A DNA stretch of 64,000 bases from Cellulosimicrobium sp. Marseille-Q4280 (GCF_943181405.1 NZ_CALPBY010000009.1:124001-188000), one strand, 5' to 3'; shown: positions 34,665 to 42,819, counted from the stretch's first letter. Made by a program: numbers and translations. Notes: generated by a model from the letters alone, not told the origin.

Positions 34665-37394
34665 GTGACCGAACAGGACGGAGCCCCACCCGTGCACCAG
34701 CTGCGCCCGTACCAGCAGCCCATCAGCGACGCGACCGTCGCCGCCCTCACCCACGGCGGCCGCGCCCAGATCGTCATGGCCTGCGGCACCGGCAAGACCC
34801 TGACGGGCATGCGCACCGTCGAGGCCACCCTGGCCGCCGCCGGGCTCGACGCACCCGTCGTCGTGCTGGCGTTCCCGAACCTCGCCCTGCTCGGGCAGAC
34901 CGTGCGCGAGTGGCGCGCCCAGTCGGCCTGGCGCACGCCGCTCGGGGTGCCCCGGTACGCCGACCTGGCCGTGTGCTCGGACGAGACCATCTCCCCGACG
35001 CAGCTGGCCGCCACCCGCCGCAAGGCCCTCAAGGCCGGCGCCGTCGAGCCTGACCCGGTGACCGCGTCCGTCGCCGACGCGCTGGCCGGGCAGGCGCTGC
35101 CGGCCACCACCGACCCGGCCAAGGTCGCCGCGTTCCTGCGCGCGAACACCTCCGCCCCGCGCGTGCTGTTCACCACGTACCAGTCGATGGACGTCGTCGC
35201 CTCGGCCGCCACGCTCATGCGCGCGCTCGACCCGACCTGGCAGATCGACCTGGTGCTCGCCGACGAGGCCCACCGCACCGCGGGCAACGACCTCGCCGCA
35301 GCCTTCGGCACCGTGCTGTTCGACGTCAACGTCCCCGCGACCCGGCGCCTGTTCATGACCGCCACCCAGCGCGTCGTCGAGCGTCGCCGCGGCCGCAAGG
35401 TCTCCTCGGTCCGCTCGATGGACGACGAGACCCTGTACGGCCCCGTCACGGGCCAGTACACGTTCAAGGAGGCGATCGAGGCCGGGCACCTGTCGGACTA
35501 CCAGGTGCACGTCGTGCTCGTACGCCAGGCCGACGTCGAGACCGTCGCCGGGGCGCCCCTGGACGAGCTCGACGCGCTGCGCTCCGGCACCACGGCCCAC
35601 ACGATCACCGCGGCGATCGCCACCGCGAAGATGGCCCGCAAGCACCGCCTGCACCGCGTCATGGCGTTCCACAACCGCGTCGCGCACTCCACCGCGTTCG
35701 TCGCCGCGATGGGCACCGCCCACGACCTGCTGACCCGGGCCCGGCACAAGGTGAACACCGACCTGCTCACCTTCCACGTCGACGGGGCGACCCCGCCGGC
35801 CGACCGCGACCACGCCATCGCCACCCTGCGCGACTTGGACGAGTCCGCCGGCCAGTGGGCCGTGGTCTCCAACGTCTCGGTGTTCACCGAGGGCATCGAC
35901 GTGCCCACCCTGGACTGCGTCGTGTTTGCCGACCCCCGCGACAGCGAGGTCGACGTCGCCCAGATTGTCGGGCGCGCCCTGCGCAAGTCCGCCCGCAACC
36001 GGCCCGCCGCGATCCTCGTGCCGGTGCTCGTGCGCGAGGGCCAGGACCCCGACGCCGTGCTCGCGTCCTCGGAGTTCTCCGGCGCGGTGCAGGTCATCAA
36101 GGCGATGCGCACCGTGGACGCCCGGATCGTGGAGCGCTTCACCGCCGCCCACCTCGAGGACCTGTCCACCGAGGATCCCACATCGGGCCCCACGGACGGC
36201 GAGGCGACGGACGAGGGGCTCGCCGCGGGCGACGACGAGTACGACAAGGCATCCGCGTGGTGCACCGACCCGGACGGCGGCAGCTACCACGACGTCGGCG
36301 GCGACGGCTCGCCCGTCCGCGTCACCTCCGGCCCGATCGACGGCGCCACCGCGCCCGTCGAGGCGCCGCGCGGCCCGCTTCCCATGCTCGTCATCGAGAC
36401 CCCCGACGCGCTCGACGACCTCGACGGAGCATCTGCCGCGGAGCCGGCGACCCCGGCACCCAGAGCCACCGGCCGCCTGGCCGGCCTCGCGAGCCTCGCC
36501 CGCGCCGTCGGCACCGCCGTCGTCGACCTCGTCCTTGAGCCCTGGGAGCTGCTGGCAGATCGGGCCGCGGCGTTCCGCGCCGCGCATGGGCGCCACCCCA
36601 ACCGGGCATCCGCGGACGAGCAGGAGCGACGGTTGGCCGCATGGCTCAACGACCAGCGCCAGGCTGAGCGTGCCAGGCGGCTCAGTGCATCTCGCCGCGC
36701 CCACCTAGACCGGACGTACCCCGACTGGAGCGAGAGTCGCGAGGCTGGCTGGCTTGATGCCGCGGACCGCCTCGCTGCCTTCATGCGCGCCCACGATCGC
36801 ACGCCGAGCTCGCACTCGTCGAACCCAGAAGAACGGGCGCTTGGCCAGTGGCTGAACGTGCAACGCGGAGCGATCCGGGGCACGCGTGGGAGGGCTCCTA
36901 TGCCCGCAGAGCGGCAGCGGTACCTCAACGAGAACTGCCCCGGATGGTCAAGCGGGCGCCCCAGCTGGGACGACCGTCTGGCCGAACTCGCGAACTTCCG
37001 TGCCAGCAGTGGCCGCCTTCCGTCGATCAGTTCTCCGTCCGAGATCGAGCGAAGCGTCGCCGAGTGGCTGAGAAAGCAGGTCGCCAGCGCGAGGAAGCGC
37101 AACCTCTCGGCCGAACGCCGCGAGCGACTCGACGCCGCCTTCCCGGGATGGAACGCAGCCATCAAGCGGATCGGGGCATGGGGCGAGCGTGTCGAGGAAC
37201 TTCGCCAGTTCCGTGCAGCCACAGGCAAGTACCCGTCGACCGCGAGCAGCTCGCCGGCAGAAAGGTCGCTCGGGTTCTGGCTGACCACACAGCGCAGCAG
37301 GGCCCGGAGCGGTGACCCACGCCTCACCGCTGACCAGCGCGCGTTGCTGGATGCGTCGTTCCCTGACTGGGCACCAGACCTTCGGCGGGGATAA
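34665..37394 (+). CDS. SF2 DEAH helicase with helicase-associated repeats
   Basis: 909 aa from leaderless GTG 34665; GTG 34629 is in frame but lies upstream of the promoter element. Motif I ACGTGKT near residue 40, DEAH box ADEAHR near 200, motif III MTAT near 230, and motif VI QIVGRALR near 432. A disordered acidic linker (about 500-620) leads to four HA repeats (about 625-909), each with a W...L..F....G..P/S pattern. These enzymes are common on actinobacterial mobile elements; substrate unknown. The stretch from about 36540 uses more A/T-ending codons than neighbouring genes, suggesting the tail was acquired separately. Confidence 0.85.
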   Translation: MTEQDGAPPVHQLRPYQQPISDATVAALTHGGRAQIVMACGTGKTLTGMRTVEATLAAAGLDAPVVVLAFPNLALLGQTVREWRAQSAWRTPLGVPRYADLAVCSDETISPTQLAATRRKALKAGAVEPDPVTASVADALAGQALPATTDPAKVAAFLRANTSAPRVLFTTYQSMDVVASAATLMRALDPTWQIDLVLADEAHRTAGNDLAAAFGTVLFDVNVPATRRLFMTATQRVVERRRGRKVSSVRSMDDETLYGPVTGQYTFKEAIEAGHLSDYQVHVVLVRQADVETVAGAPLDELDALRSGTTAHTITAAIATAKMARKHRLHRVMAFHNRVAHSTAFVAAMGTAHDLLTRARHKVNTDLLTFHVDGATPPADRDHAIATLRDLDESAGQWAVVSNVSVFTEGIDVPTLDCVVFADPRDSEVDVAQIVGRALRKSARNRPAAILVPVLVREGQDPDAVLASSEFSGAVQVIKAMRTVDARIVERFTAAHLEDLSTEDPTSGPTDGEATDEGLAAGDDEYDKASAWCTDPDGGSYHDVGGDGSPVRVTSGPIDGATAPVEAPRGPLPMLVIETPDALDDLDGASAAEPATPAPRATGRLAGLASLARAVGTAVVDLVLEPWELLADRAAAFRAAHGRHPNRASADEQERRLAAWLNDQRQAERARRLSASRRAHLDRTYPDWSESREAGWLDAADRLAAFMRAHDRTPSSHSSNPEERALGQWLNVQRGAIRGTRGRAPMPAERQRYLNENCPGWSSGRPSWDDRLAELANFRASSGRLPSISSPSEIERSVAEWLRKQVASARKRNLSAERRERLDAAFPGWNAAIKRIGAWGERVEELRQFRAATGKYPSTASSSPAERSLGFWLTTQRSRARSGDPRLTADQRALLDASFPDWAPDLRRG

Positions 37395-37500
37395 CCGGTC
37401 GACCCGACAGCCCTGCACGCAGCGCGGCGCTCATGCGTCCGGCGACCTACCACGCCGCGGCGCCGGCGCGGCCAGACCCGCACCTAGAGCGCAACGCGGA

Positions 37501-37510
37501 GCCCGCACAT
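37501..37510 (+). promoter_or_regulatory. Promoter element, leaderless
   Basis: GCCCGCACAT, 9 nt to ATG 37520. Confidence 0.78.
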
Positions 37511-37519
37511 CTACCGGCC

Positions 37520-37966
37520 ATGAACGAACCGAACCCCGCCCGAGTCCCCGCCGGCGTCTCGACCGGCGGCCAGTTCGCGCGCACCGCCCGGGTGGAGTCC
37601 CCGCTGCGGCTGGTGCCCGAGCCGTTCAGGCTCGCCGACGGCGAGGAGCCGGTCAACGGACTCGTCGCCCGCGAGAACCGCCGCGGCACCTACATGCTCG
37701 TCGACGCCGCCACCGGCCGCCCGGCCCTGCACGGCGCCGAGCGCGGCAGGCGCGGCGCGCACCCCACGCCCGAGGCGGCGCTGGAGTGGGCGGCGGTCAC
37801 CTACCCGCTGGTGCAGCGCGTGGCGTCCACGGTCGCTCGCGCGCACCCGGTCCTGGTGCCCAAGTGCGGCGACTGCCAGGTCGACATGGTGCAGGAGCTC
37901 GACGACGAGAAGGACCGCCCGACGCCCATCTGGACGTGCCCGATCTGCGGCGACACGCCGCGCTGA
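37520..37966 (+). CDS. Zinc-ribbon protein with VPAG-x-STGGQFA tag
   Basis: 148 aa, leaderless ATG. The N-terminus ARVPAGVSTGGQFAR shares its motif with the sigma-like protein at 20716. The C-terminus has CGDC...CPICGD, a zinc ribbon (two CxxC). Function unknown. The shared tag on two unrelated proteins may be a sorting or transfer signal; inference only. Confidence 0.75.
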   Translation: MNEPNPARVPAGVSTGGQFARTARVESPLRLVPEPFRLADGEEPVNGLVARENRRGTYMLVDAATGRPALHGAERGRRGAHPTPEAALEWAAVTYPLVQRVASTVARAHPVLVPKCGDCQVDMVQELDDEKDRPTPIWTCPICGDTPR

Positions 37967-37999
37967 GGAAATACCCTTCCAACTCGGGCACTCGTGACA

Positions 38000-38005
38000 T
38001 ACACT
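38000..38005 (+). promoter_or_regulatory. -10 hexamer TACACT (housekeeping type)
   Basis: TANNNT-type -10 within GTGACATACACT. The same GTGACATACA string occurs at 49768. Likely drives the 43-aa gene. Confidence 0.5.
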
Positions 38006-38052
38006 CATCCACGAACGCCAACACGGACACGAGACGCAAGGAGGTGGCGGAG

Positions 38053-38184
38053 ATGGATCGCTTCGGACGCAAGCAGGCCCTGAGCACCGCGTACCCCACG
38101 CTGTCGATCACGCGTGTCCCCGGTGAGCGCAACCACGTCTCGATGGCGTGGTCCCAGCTCCCGCGGGAGGCGGCCCAGACGTAG
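38053..38184 (+). CDS. Small protein, 43 aa
   Basis: ATG 38053 preceded by AAGGAGGTGG, the strongest ribosome site in this part of the window, with a housekeeping-type promoter upstream and a hairpin terminator downstream. Sequence starts MDRFGRKQALSTAYPTL. Too short to classify, but the complete expression cassette supports a real gene. Confidence 0.6.
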   Translation: MDRFGRKQALSTAYPTLSITRVPGERNHVSMAWSQLPREAAQT

Positions 38185-38208
38185 GACGATCACATCCAGA
38201 TCGCCTCG

Positions 38209-38242
38209 GAAGGCCGCCCCTGCAACGCAGGAGGCGGCCTTC
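38209..38242 (+). terminator. 10-bp hairpin
   Basis: GAAGGCCGCC pairs with GGCGGCCTTC. Confidence 0.7.
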
Positions 38243-38257
38243 GTCGTATCGGCCACG

Positions 38258-38267
38258 TGCCGCACAT
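38258..38267 (+). promoter_or_regulatory. TGCCGCACAT promoter of the tRNA array
   Basis: Perfect copy 44 nt upstream of the first tRNA and with no protein start downstream. Key evidence that the element is transcriptional. Confidence 0.8.
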
Positions 38268-38311
38268 AGAACTGGAGCCGGACCAGAACGCCGGCACCGA
38301 CAGCACCACCT

Positions 38312-38384
38312 AGGGATGTAGTTCAGCTGGAAGAACGCCGGTCTCCAAAACCGGAAGTCGGGGGTTCGAACCCCTCCATCCCTG
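38312..38384 (+). tRNA. tRNA-Trp (CCA)
   Basis: Full cloverleaf: acceptor AGGGATG/CATCCCT, anticodon loop CTCCAAA, T loop TTCGAAC, G73. CCA not encoded. First gene of the array. Confidence 0.95.
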
Positions 38385-38706
38385 CTCGGCTCTCGGTCAC
38401 TGTGGCACCTCGCGTGTCATACACCGCGAAGCGAACGTGCCGCCCTCGGGCGGATTGTCAACTGCACAGAGACGAGAAGTAGCCGACCGGCACCATCCGG
38501 TCGGCCCTCGATGAGCACCGCGTCCCCCGGGGCGCGCCCACGACGTGGAACCCGCCGAGCGCGGGGGAGTCACGGGCGACCCGGATCTGAGCGCGGCGCA
38601 TCGTCGAGAACCCCAGGTGGCGCCGACCCCGCGCGCCCGGCCTCCGCGTACAGCGTGCCGGGTGTCCCGCGAGGGCATGGCGGACGGCGCCACCTGGGTT
38701 CATCAG
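38385..38706 (+). other. 322-nt structured spacer
   Basis: No gene recognised. It holds an 8-bp hairpin (CCGACCGG/CCGGTCGG near 38484), one arm of an 18-bp inverted repeat that recurs beyond the tmRNA (38462-38479), and a large hairpin at 38608-38701 whose arms (AGGTGGCGCCG and complement, with flanking pairs) match over about 17 bp with one bulged C. Possible unrecognised structured RNA. Confidence 0.4.
38462..38479 (+). repeat. 18-bp inverted repeat, left copy
   Basis: CTGCACAGAGACGAGAAG; its exact reverse complement lies at 48703-48720, just after the tmRNA. The pair encloses almost the whole tRNA array. Confidence 0.8.
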
Positions 38707-38791
38707 GCGTCGATGACCCGAGCGGACGAAGGGCCCCGGCTGTAAACCGGGCACGTCAGAGACATCGGAGGTTCGAATCCTCCTCGGCGCA
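38707..38791 (+). tRNA. tRNA-Tyr (GTA)
   Basis: Class II tRNA with long variable arm, anticodon loop CTGTAAA, T loop TTCGAAT, A73. Confidence 0.92.
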
Positions 38792-38797
38792 CTCACG

Positions 38798-38871
38798 TCA
38801 CGGAACGATCCCCCTACGGCAGGCGGGCGGCCGACGAGCTGGCCCGGGTTCGAGCCCCGGCGGTCCGTGAC
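38798..38871 (+). tRNA. Degenerate tRNA-like element
   Basis: A 7-bp stem TCACGGA/TCCGTGA brackets a T-arm-like CCGGG-TTCGAGC-CCCGG at the right distance, but I cannot fold a normal D or anticodon arm. Confidence 0.3.
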
Positions 38872-38923
38872 GATCAGACCTCCGGGGACGGAGAGAAGGC
38901 CGGTTCGATCCCGGCCGGCGGGC
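38872..38923 (+). tRNA. tRNA 3'-half-like element
   Basis: Variable-arm-like hairpin TCCG-GGGA-CGGA followed by a T arm GCCGG-TTCGATC-CCGGC. No matching 5' acceptor strand found. Confidence 0.25.
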
Positions 38924-39138
38924 CCGCCTCGTGCGGACCTCCCGCCGTTGGCAGCACCGAGTCCCCGCCGCACGGCATGCGGCAGGCCCCGTCGGGCCAG
39001 GAACCAAGCGACGGCCGGTCCTCTCCGGTGAACAGGGGCGCCAGGCACCTGGCGGACGAAGGTGGCGGCCGGGGGACACCCCGGATACGGCCGGGATGGT
39101 GTCGAGGGTGAGCCCCGCCAGGGCAAGTCCCTCATCGG

Positions 39139-39212
39139 GCGCCTCTAGCTCAATCGGTCAGAGCATCTGACTCTTAATCAGAGGGTTCTGGGTTCGAGTC
39201 CCAGGGGGCGCA
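39139..39212 (+). tRNA. tRNA-Lys (CTT)
   Basis: Acceptor GCGCCTC/GGGGCGC, anticodon loop CTCTTAA, A73, encoded CCA. Confidence 0.95.
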
Positions 39213-39315
39213 CCAGGTCGACGTAGGGCCCACGCCGCGGAGGCGTGGACGGCGGGCGTCCCGCGAGACGTGCCGTCGGCGGGTCGCGGCCCGTGAACCT
39301 GCGCCGACCGCACAC

Positions 39316-39388
39316 GGTGACGTAGCTCAGCTGGCAGAGCAGCGCGCTCATAACGCGCAGGTCAGGGGATCGAGACCCCTCGTCACTA
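39316..39388 (+). tRNA. tRNA-Met (CAT), elongator
   Basis: Anticodon stem GCGCG/CGCGC without the initiator GGG/CCC pairs. T loop is ATCGAGA (A54, not T54). CCA encoded. Confidence 0.9.
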
Positions 39389-39414
39389 CCAGGCCGCCTG
39401 ACCGCGGCCAGCAA

Positions 39415-39487
39415 GGCCCTGTAGCTCACTCGGGAGAGCACCGCCCTGTCACGGCGGAGGTAGCCGGATCGAAACCGGTCAGGGTCG
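39415..39487 (+). tRNA. tRNA-Asp (GTC)
   Basis: Anticodon loop CTGTCAC, G73, T loop ATCGAAA again with A54. Confidence 0.93.
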
Positions 39488-39549
39488 CGTAGGCACCTCG
39501 CCCGTTCAAGTCGGGCAGGCAAACCCCAGCGGTTCGACTCCGCGCAGCC
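39483..39549 (+). tRNA. tRNA-like element, Leu(CAA)-like loop
   Basis: GCCCG-TTCAAGT-CGGGC has the geometry of an anticodon arm with CAA, followed by a T arm ending CCGCG. The D arm is missing and a possible acceptor (GGTCGCG/CGCAGCC, one mismatch) overlaps the end of tRNA-Asp. Confidence 0.3.
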
Positions 39550-39594
39550 AGTGGTTGGCGTGGGGAGCGGGTCCGGATGACCCAGGTGTCGTGA

Positions 39595-39668
39595 TGGCGG
39601 GTAGCTCAGTCGGTTAGAGCGCGGTCCTGATAAGACCGAGGTCGGCGGTTCGATCCCGCCCCTGCCAA
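39595..39668 (+). tRNA. tRNA-Ile (GAT)
   Basis: Acceptor TGGCGGG/CCTGCCA, anticodon loop CTGATAA, A73. Confidence 0.94.
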
Positions 39669-39808
39669 CTGGAACCACCTGCTCGAGGCGCTGCGCAGCG
39701 CCGAGGGCGGGCAGGTGCCGAGACCGCTGAGAGGAGCGGCAGCACCGCCCGGGCTGAGGCAGCGACCGGGCGACGGGCACGACCAGTCCGCCGGGGCACC
39801 GGGAAGCA

Positions 39809-39877
39809 TGCGGGTTCGCTGTGGTGTGTCGCCGGCCGTTCCAGGTCGGAGCGGAGGTTCGATTCCTCCACCGCACG
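39809..39877 (+). tRNA. Degenerate tRNA, possibly Gly (TCC)
   Basis: T arm GGAGG-TTCGATT-C CTCC is good; anticodon arm CCGGCC/GGTCGG has loop GTTCCA; the acceptor pairs only partly (TGCGG/CCGCA). Confidence 0.4.
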
Positions 39878-39888
39878 CAGGTCAACAC

Positions 39889-39961
39889 GGACGGCTAGCT
39901 CAGCTGGCAGAGCATTCCCTTCACACGGGAGAGGCCGGGGGTTCAAGTCCCTCGCCGTCCA
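39889..39961 (+). tRNA. tRNA-Val (CAC)
   Basis: Acceptor GGACGGC/GCCGTCC, anticodon loop TTCACAC, A73. Confidence 0.94.
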
Positions 39962-40147
39962 CAGTGCGCACCGCAGTACCGCCCACACAGGTAGCGGGAC
40001 GCGGCAACCCGGAACGCAGCGCCAGCGCGGGAGCTAGCTGCAGCACGACGGGCCGAGCCTTCCATCCGTGGGTGGCCCGGGACCGGTCACCCGTTGCCTC
40101 GTGCGAGCACGGCAGGTACCCCCGGACCTGCCCAGACGGGAACACAC

Positions 40148-40221
40148 GCCCCCACGGTCTAGAGGCCTTGGACGTCGCCCTCTCACGGCGAAGGACGCCG
40201 GTTCGAATCCGGCTGGGGGTG
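40148..40221 (+). tRNA. tRNA-Glu (CTC)
   Basis: Acceptor GCCCCCA/TGGGGGT, anticodon loop CTCTCAC, G73. Confidence 0.94.
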
Positions 40222-40402
40222 CTCGAATGCGAGAACACGACCCGAGCCGTGCGCGGCCCGGGGAGCGCGAAGGTCACGCGAGAGTCCAGCCCATCGGCAC
40301 GGGAGCGCAACCCCGCCGGCGGGTGTCCGCACGGTGGACAGACCTGACTGGCGACGGGACAGACGTCGCAACTGGCCCACCAGGTTGGAGTGGTGGGAAC
40401 CT

Positions 40403-40473
40403 GCCCCGCTGGTGTAGCGGTAGCACGCCGGCCCCTCAAGCCGGTAACACGGGTTCGATCCCCGTGCGGGGTA
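40403..40473 (+). tRNA. tRNA-Glu-like (CTC) with C33
   Basis: Anticodon stem CCGGC/GCCGG with loop CCCTCAA: anticodon CTC but C in place of the near-universal U33. Variable region GGTAACA is Glu-like. A73. Confidence 0.7.
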
Positions 40474-40761
40474 CGTAGCGCCAGCGCGCGGCGCGCACTA
40501 CCGGGCTTCGGCTGACGCGGTGCGAACGTGCGAACGGGACGGCCCCGTCAGGGCCGCCAGCCACCCCGGTGCAGCCCGTGAAGGCCCGGGGACAGCAGCA
40601 CCCGGCCGCTGACGGCGGTCGCTGCACCAGCCTGAGCAGCACGCTCGAGGACCGCGATGACCGGGTGTGACCCGGCGGATCGGTCGACCACCATCAGGAC
40701 CGGTGGGAACCCGCCCGTGCGGGGCCAGCGCCAAGGGTGCGCGCCGGCCGACACGGAACGA
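40474..40761 (+). other. Spacer with no recognised gene
   Basis: 288 nt between two tRNAs; no tRNA arms, ribosome site or strong hairpin seen. Confidence 0.5.
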
Positions 40762-40835
40762 CGCGGAGTGGAGCAGTTCGGTAGCTCGCTGGGCTCATAA
40801 CCCGGAGGTCGCCGGTTCGAATCCGGCCTCCGCAA
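40762..40835 (+). tRNA. Initiator tRNA-fMet (CAT)
   Basis: Has both initiator hallmarks: C1-A72 mismatch (CGCGGAG/CTCCGCA) and three G-C pairs next to the anticodon loop (CTGGG/CCCGG). A73 and CCA encoded. Confidence 0.95.
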
Positions 40836-40907
40836 CCACGGTCCTGGCCCCAGCCTCCACCTGGGCGGACCCGGGGGTAGCCGCAGCCAGGCGCGGACCC
40901 CCGACTT

Positions 40908-40980
40908 GCCCGCGTGGCGCAGCGGATAGCGCGTCGCACTACGGATGCGAAGGTCAGGGGTTCGAATCCCTTCGCGGGCA
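40908..40980 (+). tRNA. tRNA-Arg (ACG)
   Basis: Acceptor GCCCGCG/CGCGGGC, anticodon loop CTACGGA, A73. Confidence 0.95.
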
Positions 40981-41014
40981 CACGTCACACACCGACCAGG
41001 ACAGGAGGACCGAC

Positions 41015-41338
41015 ATGGCCATCAACGCCGCAGCCGTCGTGCTGCCCGAGCTGCTGGGCTCGCGAGGATCGGCCGCGGCCCTCATCCGCCGGTCGGTTCC
41101 CGCCGGCACCACCGAAGTCGCCGTCTCGGCGGCGCACACCGTCACGGTCGCGGCCAGCGCCGCAGCGGAGCTCGTCAAGGTGCTGCTCGACGTCGGCGTC
41201 GACCGGGTCGTCCTGGTCGAGGCGAACGAGCGCGTCGAGAGCCACCTGCGCGACGCGCTGGACCGCCAGGCACGCCCCGAGCGGACGTTCCTGCTGACCG
41301 CCCAGCGCGGACGTGAGGACGCGGTGTACCGCACCTAG
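41015..41338 (+). CDS. Small protein inside the tRNA array, 107 aa
   Basis: ATG 41015 with ACAGGAGG upstream. Alternating helix/strand pattern; DVGVDRVVLVEANERVESHL resembles a Rossmann-like half domain. No family recognised. Starts 35 nt after tRNA-Arg, so it is probably transcribed with the array. Confidence 0.65.
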   Translation: MAINAAAVVLPELLGSRGSAAALIRRSVPAGTTEVAVSAAHTVTVAASAAAELVKVLLDVGVDRVVLVEANERVESHLRDALDRQARPERTFLLTAQRGREDAVYRT

Positions 41339-41411
41339 ACCCGGGTGGACCCGCCCTGCCCCCTTGCGGGGCGCAACGAGGCCCGGCGCGCGGCCGGTCA
41401 TCCCGCGCACT

Positions 41412-41493
41412 GCCCCGATGGCGGAACTGGCAGACGCGCACGGTTCAGGTCCGTGTGCCTTCGGGCGTCCGGGTTCGACTCCCGGTCGGGGCA
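41412..41493 (+). tRNA. tRNA-Leu (CAG)
   Basis: Class II with variable arm TGCCTTCGGGCG, anticodon loop TTCAGGT, acceptor GCCCCGA/TCGGGGC, A73, CCA encoded. Confidence 0.95.
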
Positions 41494-41678
41494 CCAGCTC
41501 GCCCAGCGCGAGCGCACTACTTGAGAGCACGCCTGCGGCCACTGACCCGCTGCCTCCCAGCAGCCGGCCAGCCGCGGTGTGCGCCCTCCCGGGCGGGACG
41601 TAGACCTCGGGGACCGAGCCGGACGGCGAGCACCGGCAGCCTGGCGGCCCTTCTGGGAGGGGGCGGCCGCCAGGACCA

Positions 41679-41750
41679 GCCCAGGTAGCTCAGTGGTAGA
41701 GCAGCCGCCTCGTAAGCGGCAGGTCGCGGGTTCGACCCCCGCCTTGGGCT
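41679..41750 (+). tRNA. tRNA-Thr (CGT)
   Basis: Acceptor GCCCAGG/CTTGGGC, anticodon loop CTCGTAA. Confidence 0.94.
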
Positions 41751-41874
41751 CTGGCGCGGAAGCGCCGCACGACGACGGACTGGCGTGCCGTCGCGGCACG
41801 ACGGCGGGACACCCCTTCGCGGGGCCCCGTGCGTCGACCGCACACCTACACGCCCGGGCCCCAGCGGCCCGCCT

Positions 41875-41946
41875 GCCCGGCTAGCTCAGTGGTAGAGCGC
41901 ACCCTTGGTAAGGGTGAGGTCGCGGGTTCGAACCCCGCGTTGGGCT
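41875..41946 (+). tRNA. tRNA-Thr (GGT)
   Basis: Acceptor GCCCGGC/GTTGGGC, anticodon loop TTGGTAA, CCA encoded. Confidence 0.95.
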
Positions 41947-41979
41947 CCAGGTCCGCGGCCAGCACCGGCCGCCGGCCAT

Positions 41980-42064
41980 GTCTCCGTGGCGAAATGGCAG
42001 ACGCGCGGCCTTGAGGTGGCCGTGCCCCGGAAGGGGCGTCCCGGTTCAAGTCCGGGTGGAGACA
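41980..42064 (+). tRNA. tRNA-Leu (GAG)
   Basis: Class II, anticodon loop TTGAGGT, acceptor GTCTCCG/TGGAGAC, A73. Confidence 0.95.
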
Positions 42065-42173
42065 CGTCGCGGTCAACGTCAGCCGCTCCCGGTCGTTCAT
42101 CGCCGGGGTGGAGCGAAGGTCGGCACAGAGGCGGGTTCCTCCCTGATCTCCCGCCGCCAGACCTGCCGCGCAT

Positions 42174-42263
42174 GGAGGGTTGCCAGAGATAGGACGATAG
42201 GGCCCGCCTCGAAAGCGGTGCGGCGGCGCGAGCCGCTCGGGGGTTCGAATCCCTCACCCTCCG
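42174..42263 (+). tRNA. tRNA-Ser (CGA)
   Basis: Class II, acceptor GGAGGGT/ACCCTCC, anticodon loop CTCGAAA, G73. Confidence 0.94.
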
Positions 42264-42281
42264 CACAGCGGCCACGCCACG

Positions 42282-42291
42282 TGCCGCACAT
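42282..42291 (+). promoter_or_regulatory. TGCCGCACAT promoter inside the tRNA array
   Basis: Perfect copy. The +1 expected 10 nt after the final T (42301) falls at the 5' end of a closed RNA structure. Confidence 0.75.
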
Positions 42292-42299
42292 AGGTACCT

Positions 42300-42380
42300 C
42301 GAGCGAGAGACCCCGCCGCAGTGGTAGCGGGGCGAGCCGGGCACATGAACCCGGCCACGACGCGGACCCGTGTCGCTCGA
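42300..42380 (+). tRNA. tRNA-like RNA starting at a promoter +1
   Basis: 7-bp terminal stem CGAGCGA/TCGCTCG, a 6-bp D-like arm with the conserved loop AGTGGTA, and an anticodon-like arm GCCGGG-CACATGAA-CCCGGC (8-nt loop). No TTC T loop. Either a degenerate tRNA or a tRNA-shaped small RNA. Confidence 0.4.
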
Positions 42381-42471
42381 ACGGTCCGAAGTCGGTGGGA
42401 CTGCAGCCCGCCGGCCGACACCAGAGGTGCTGCGCGCGTCGCGGCTCCACGCCTGGCAGAAGCACGAGGGA

Positions 42472-42524
42472 CGTGCACCCGCCCGTCAGGGCGGGAGGAA
42501 GCGGGTTCGACTCCCGTCGCTGAG
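42472..42524 (+). tRNA. Degenerate tRNA-like element
   Basis: Hairpin CCGCC-CGTCAG-GGCGG followed by a T arm GCGGG-TTCGACT-CCCGT. A D-loop-like CTGGCAGAAGC lies upstream near 42455. Acceptor stem not found. Confidence 0.3.
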
Positions 42525-42561
42525 GAGGTGGACGCCAGCCGTGCCGCGGCAGCCCTCGACT

Positions 42562-42634
42562 GGGGAGCCATGTTCCTTGGTGGCGACTGATCCTTGCAAG
42601 ATCGGTGCGGCGGGTTCGATCCCCGTGCTCTCCA
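42562..42634 (+). tRNA. tRNA-Ala (TGC)
   Basis: Acceptor GGGGAGC/GCTCTCC, anticodon loop CTTGCAA, A73. The D arm is poorly conserved. Confidence 0.85.
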
Positions 42635-42746
42635 CAGATCCGTCCGACCGTGCCGGTGCCGCGACCCCTTCGTCGCCGCGCCGCCCGACGTAGGCGGGTC
42701 CCTGGTGGCCCCCGGATGCTCGAGTAGCGCCCGGGGGTCGCCGCCT

Positions 42747-42819
42747 CTGGATGTAGCGCAGTTGGTAGCGCGCCCCGTTCGGGACGGGGAGGCCGTGGGT
42801 TCGAGTCCCGCCATCCGGA
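42747..42819 (+). tRNA. tRNA-Pro (CGG)
   Basis: Acceptor CTGGATG/CATCCGG, anticodon loop TTCGGGA, A73. Confidence 0.94.
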
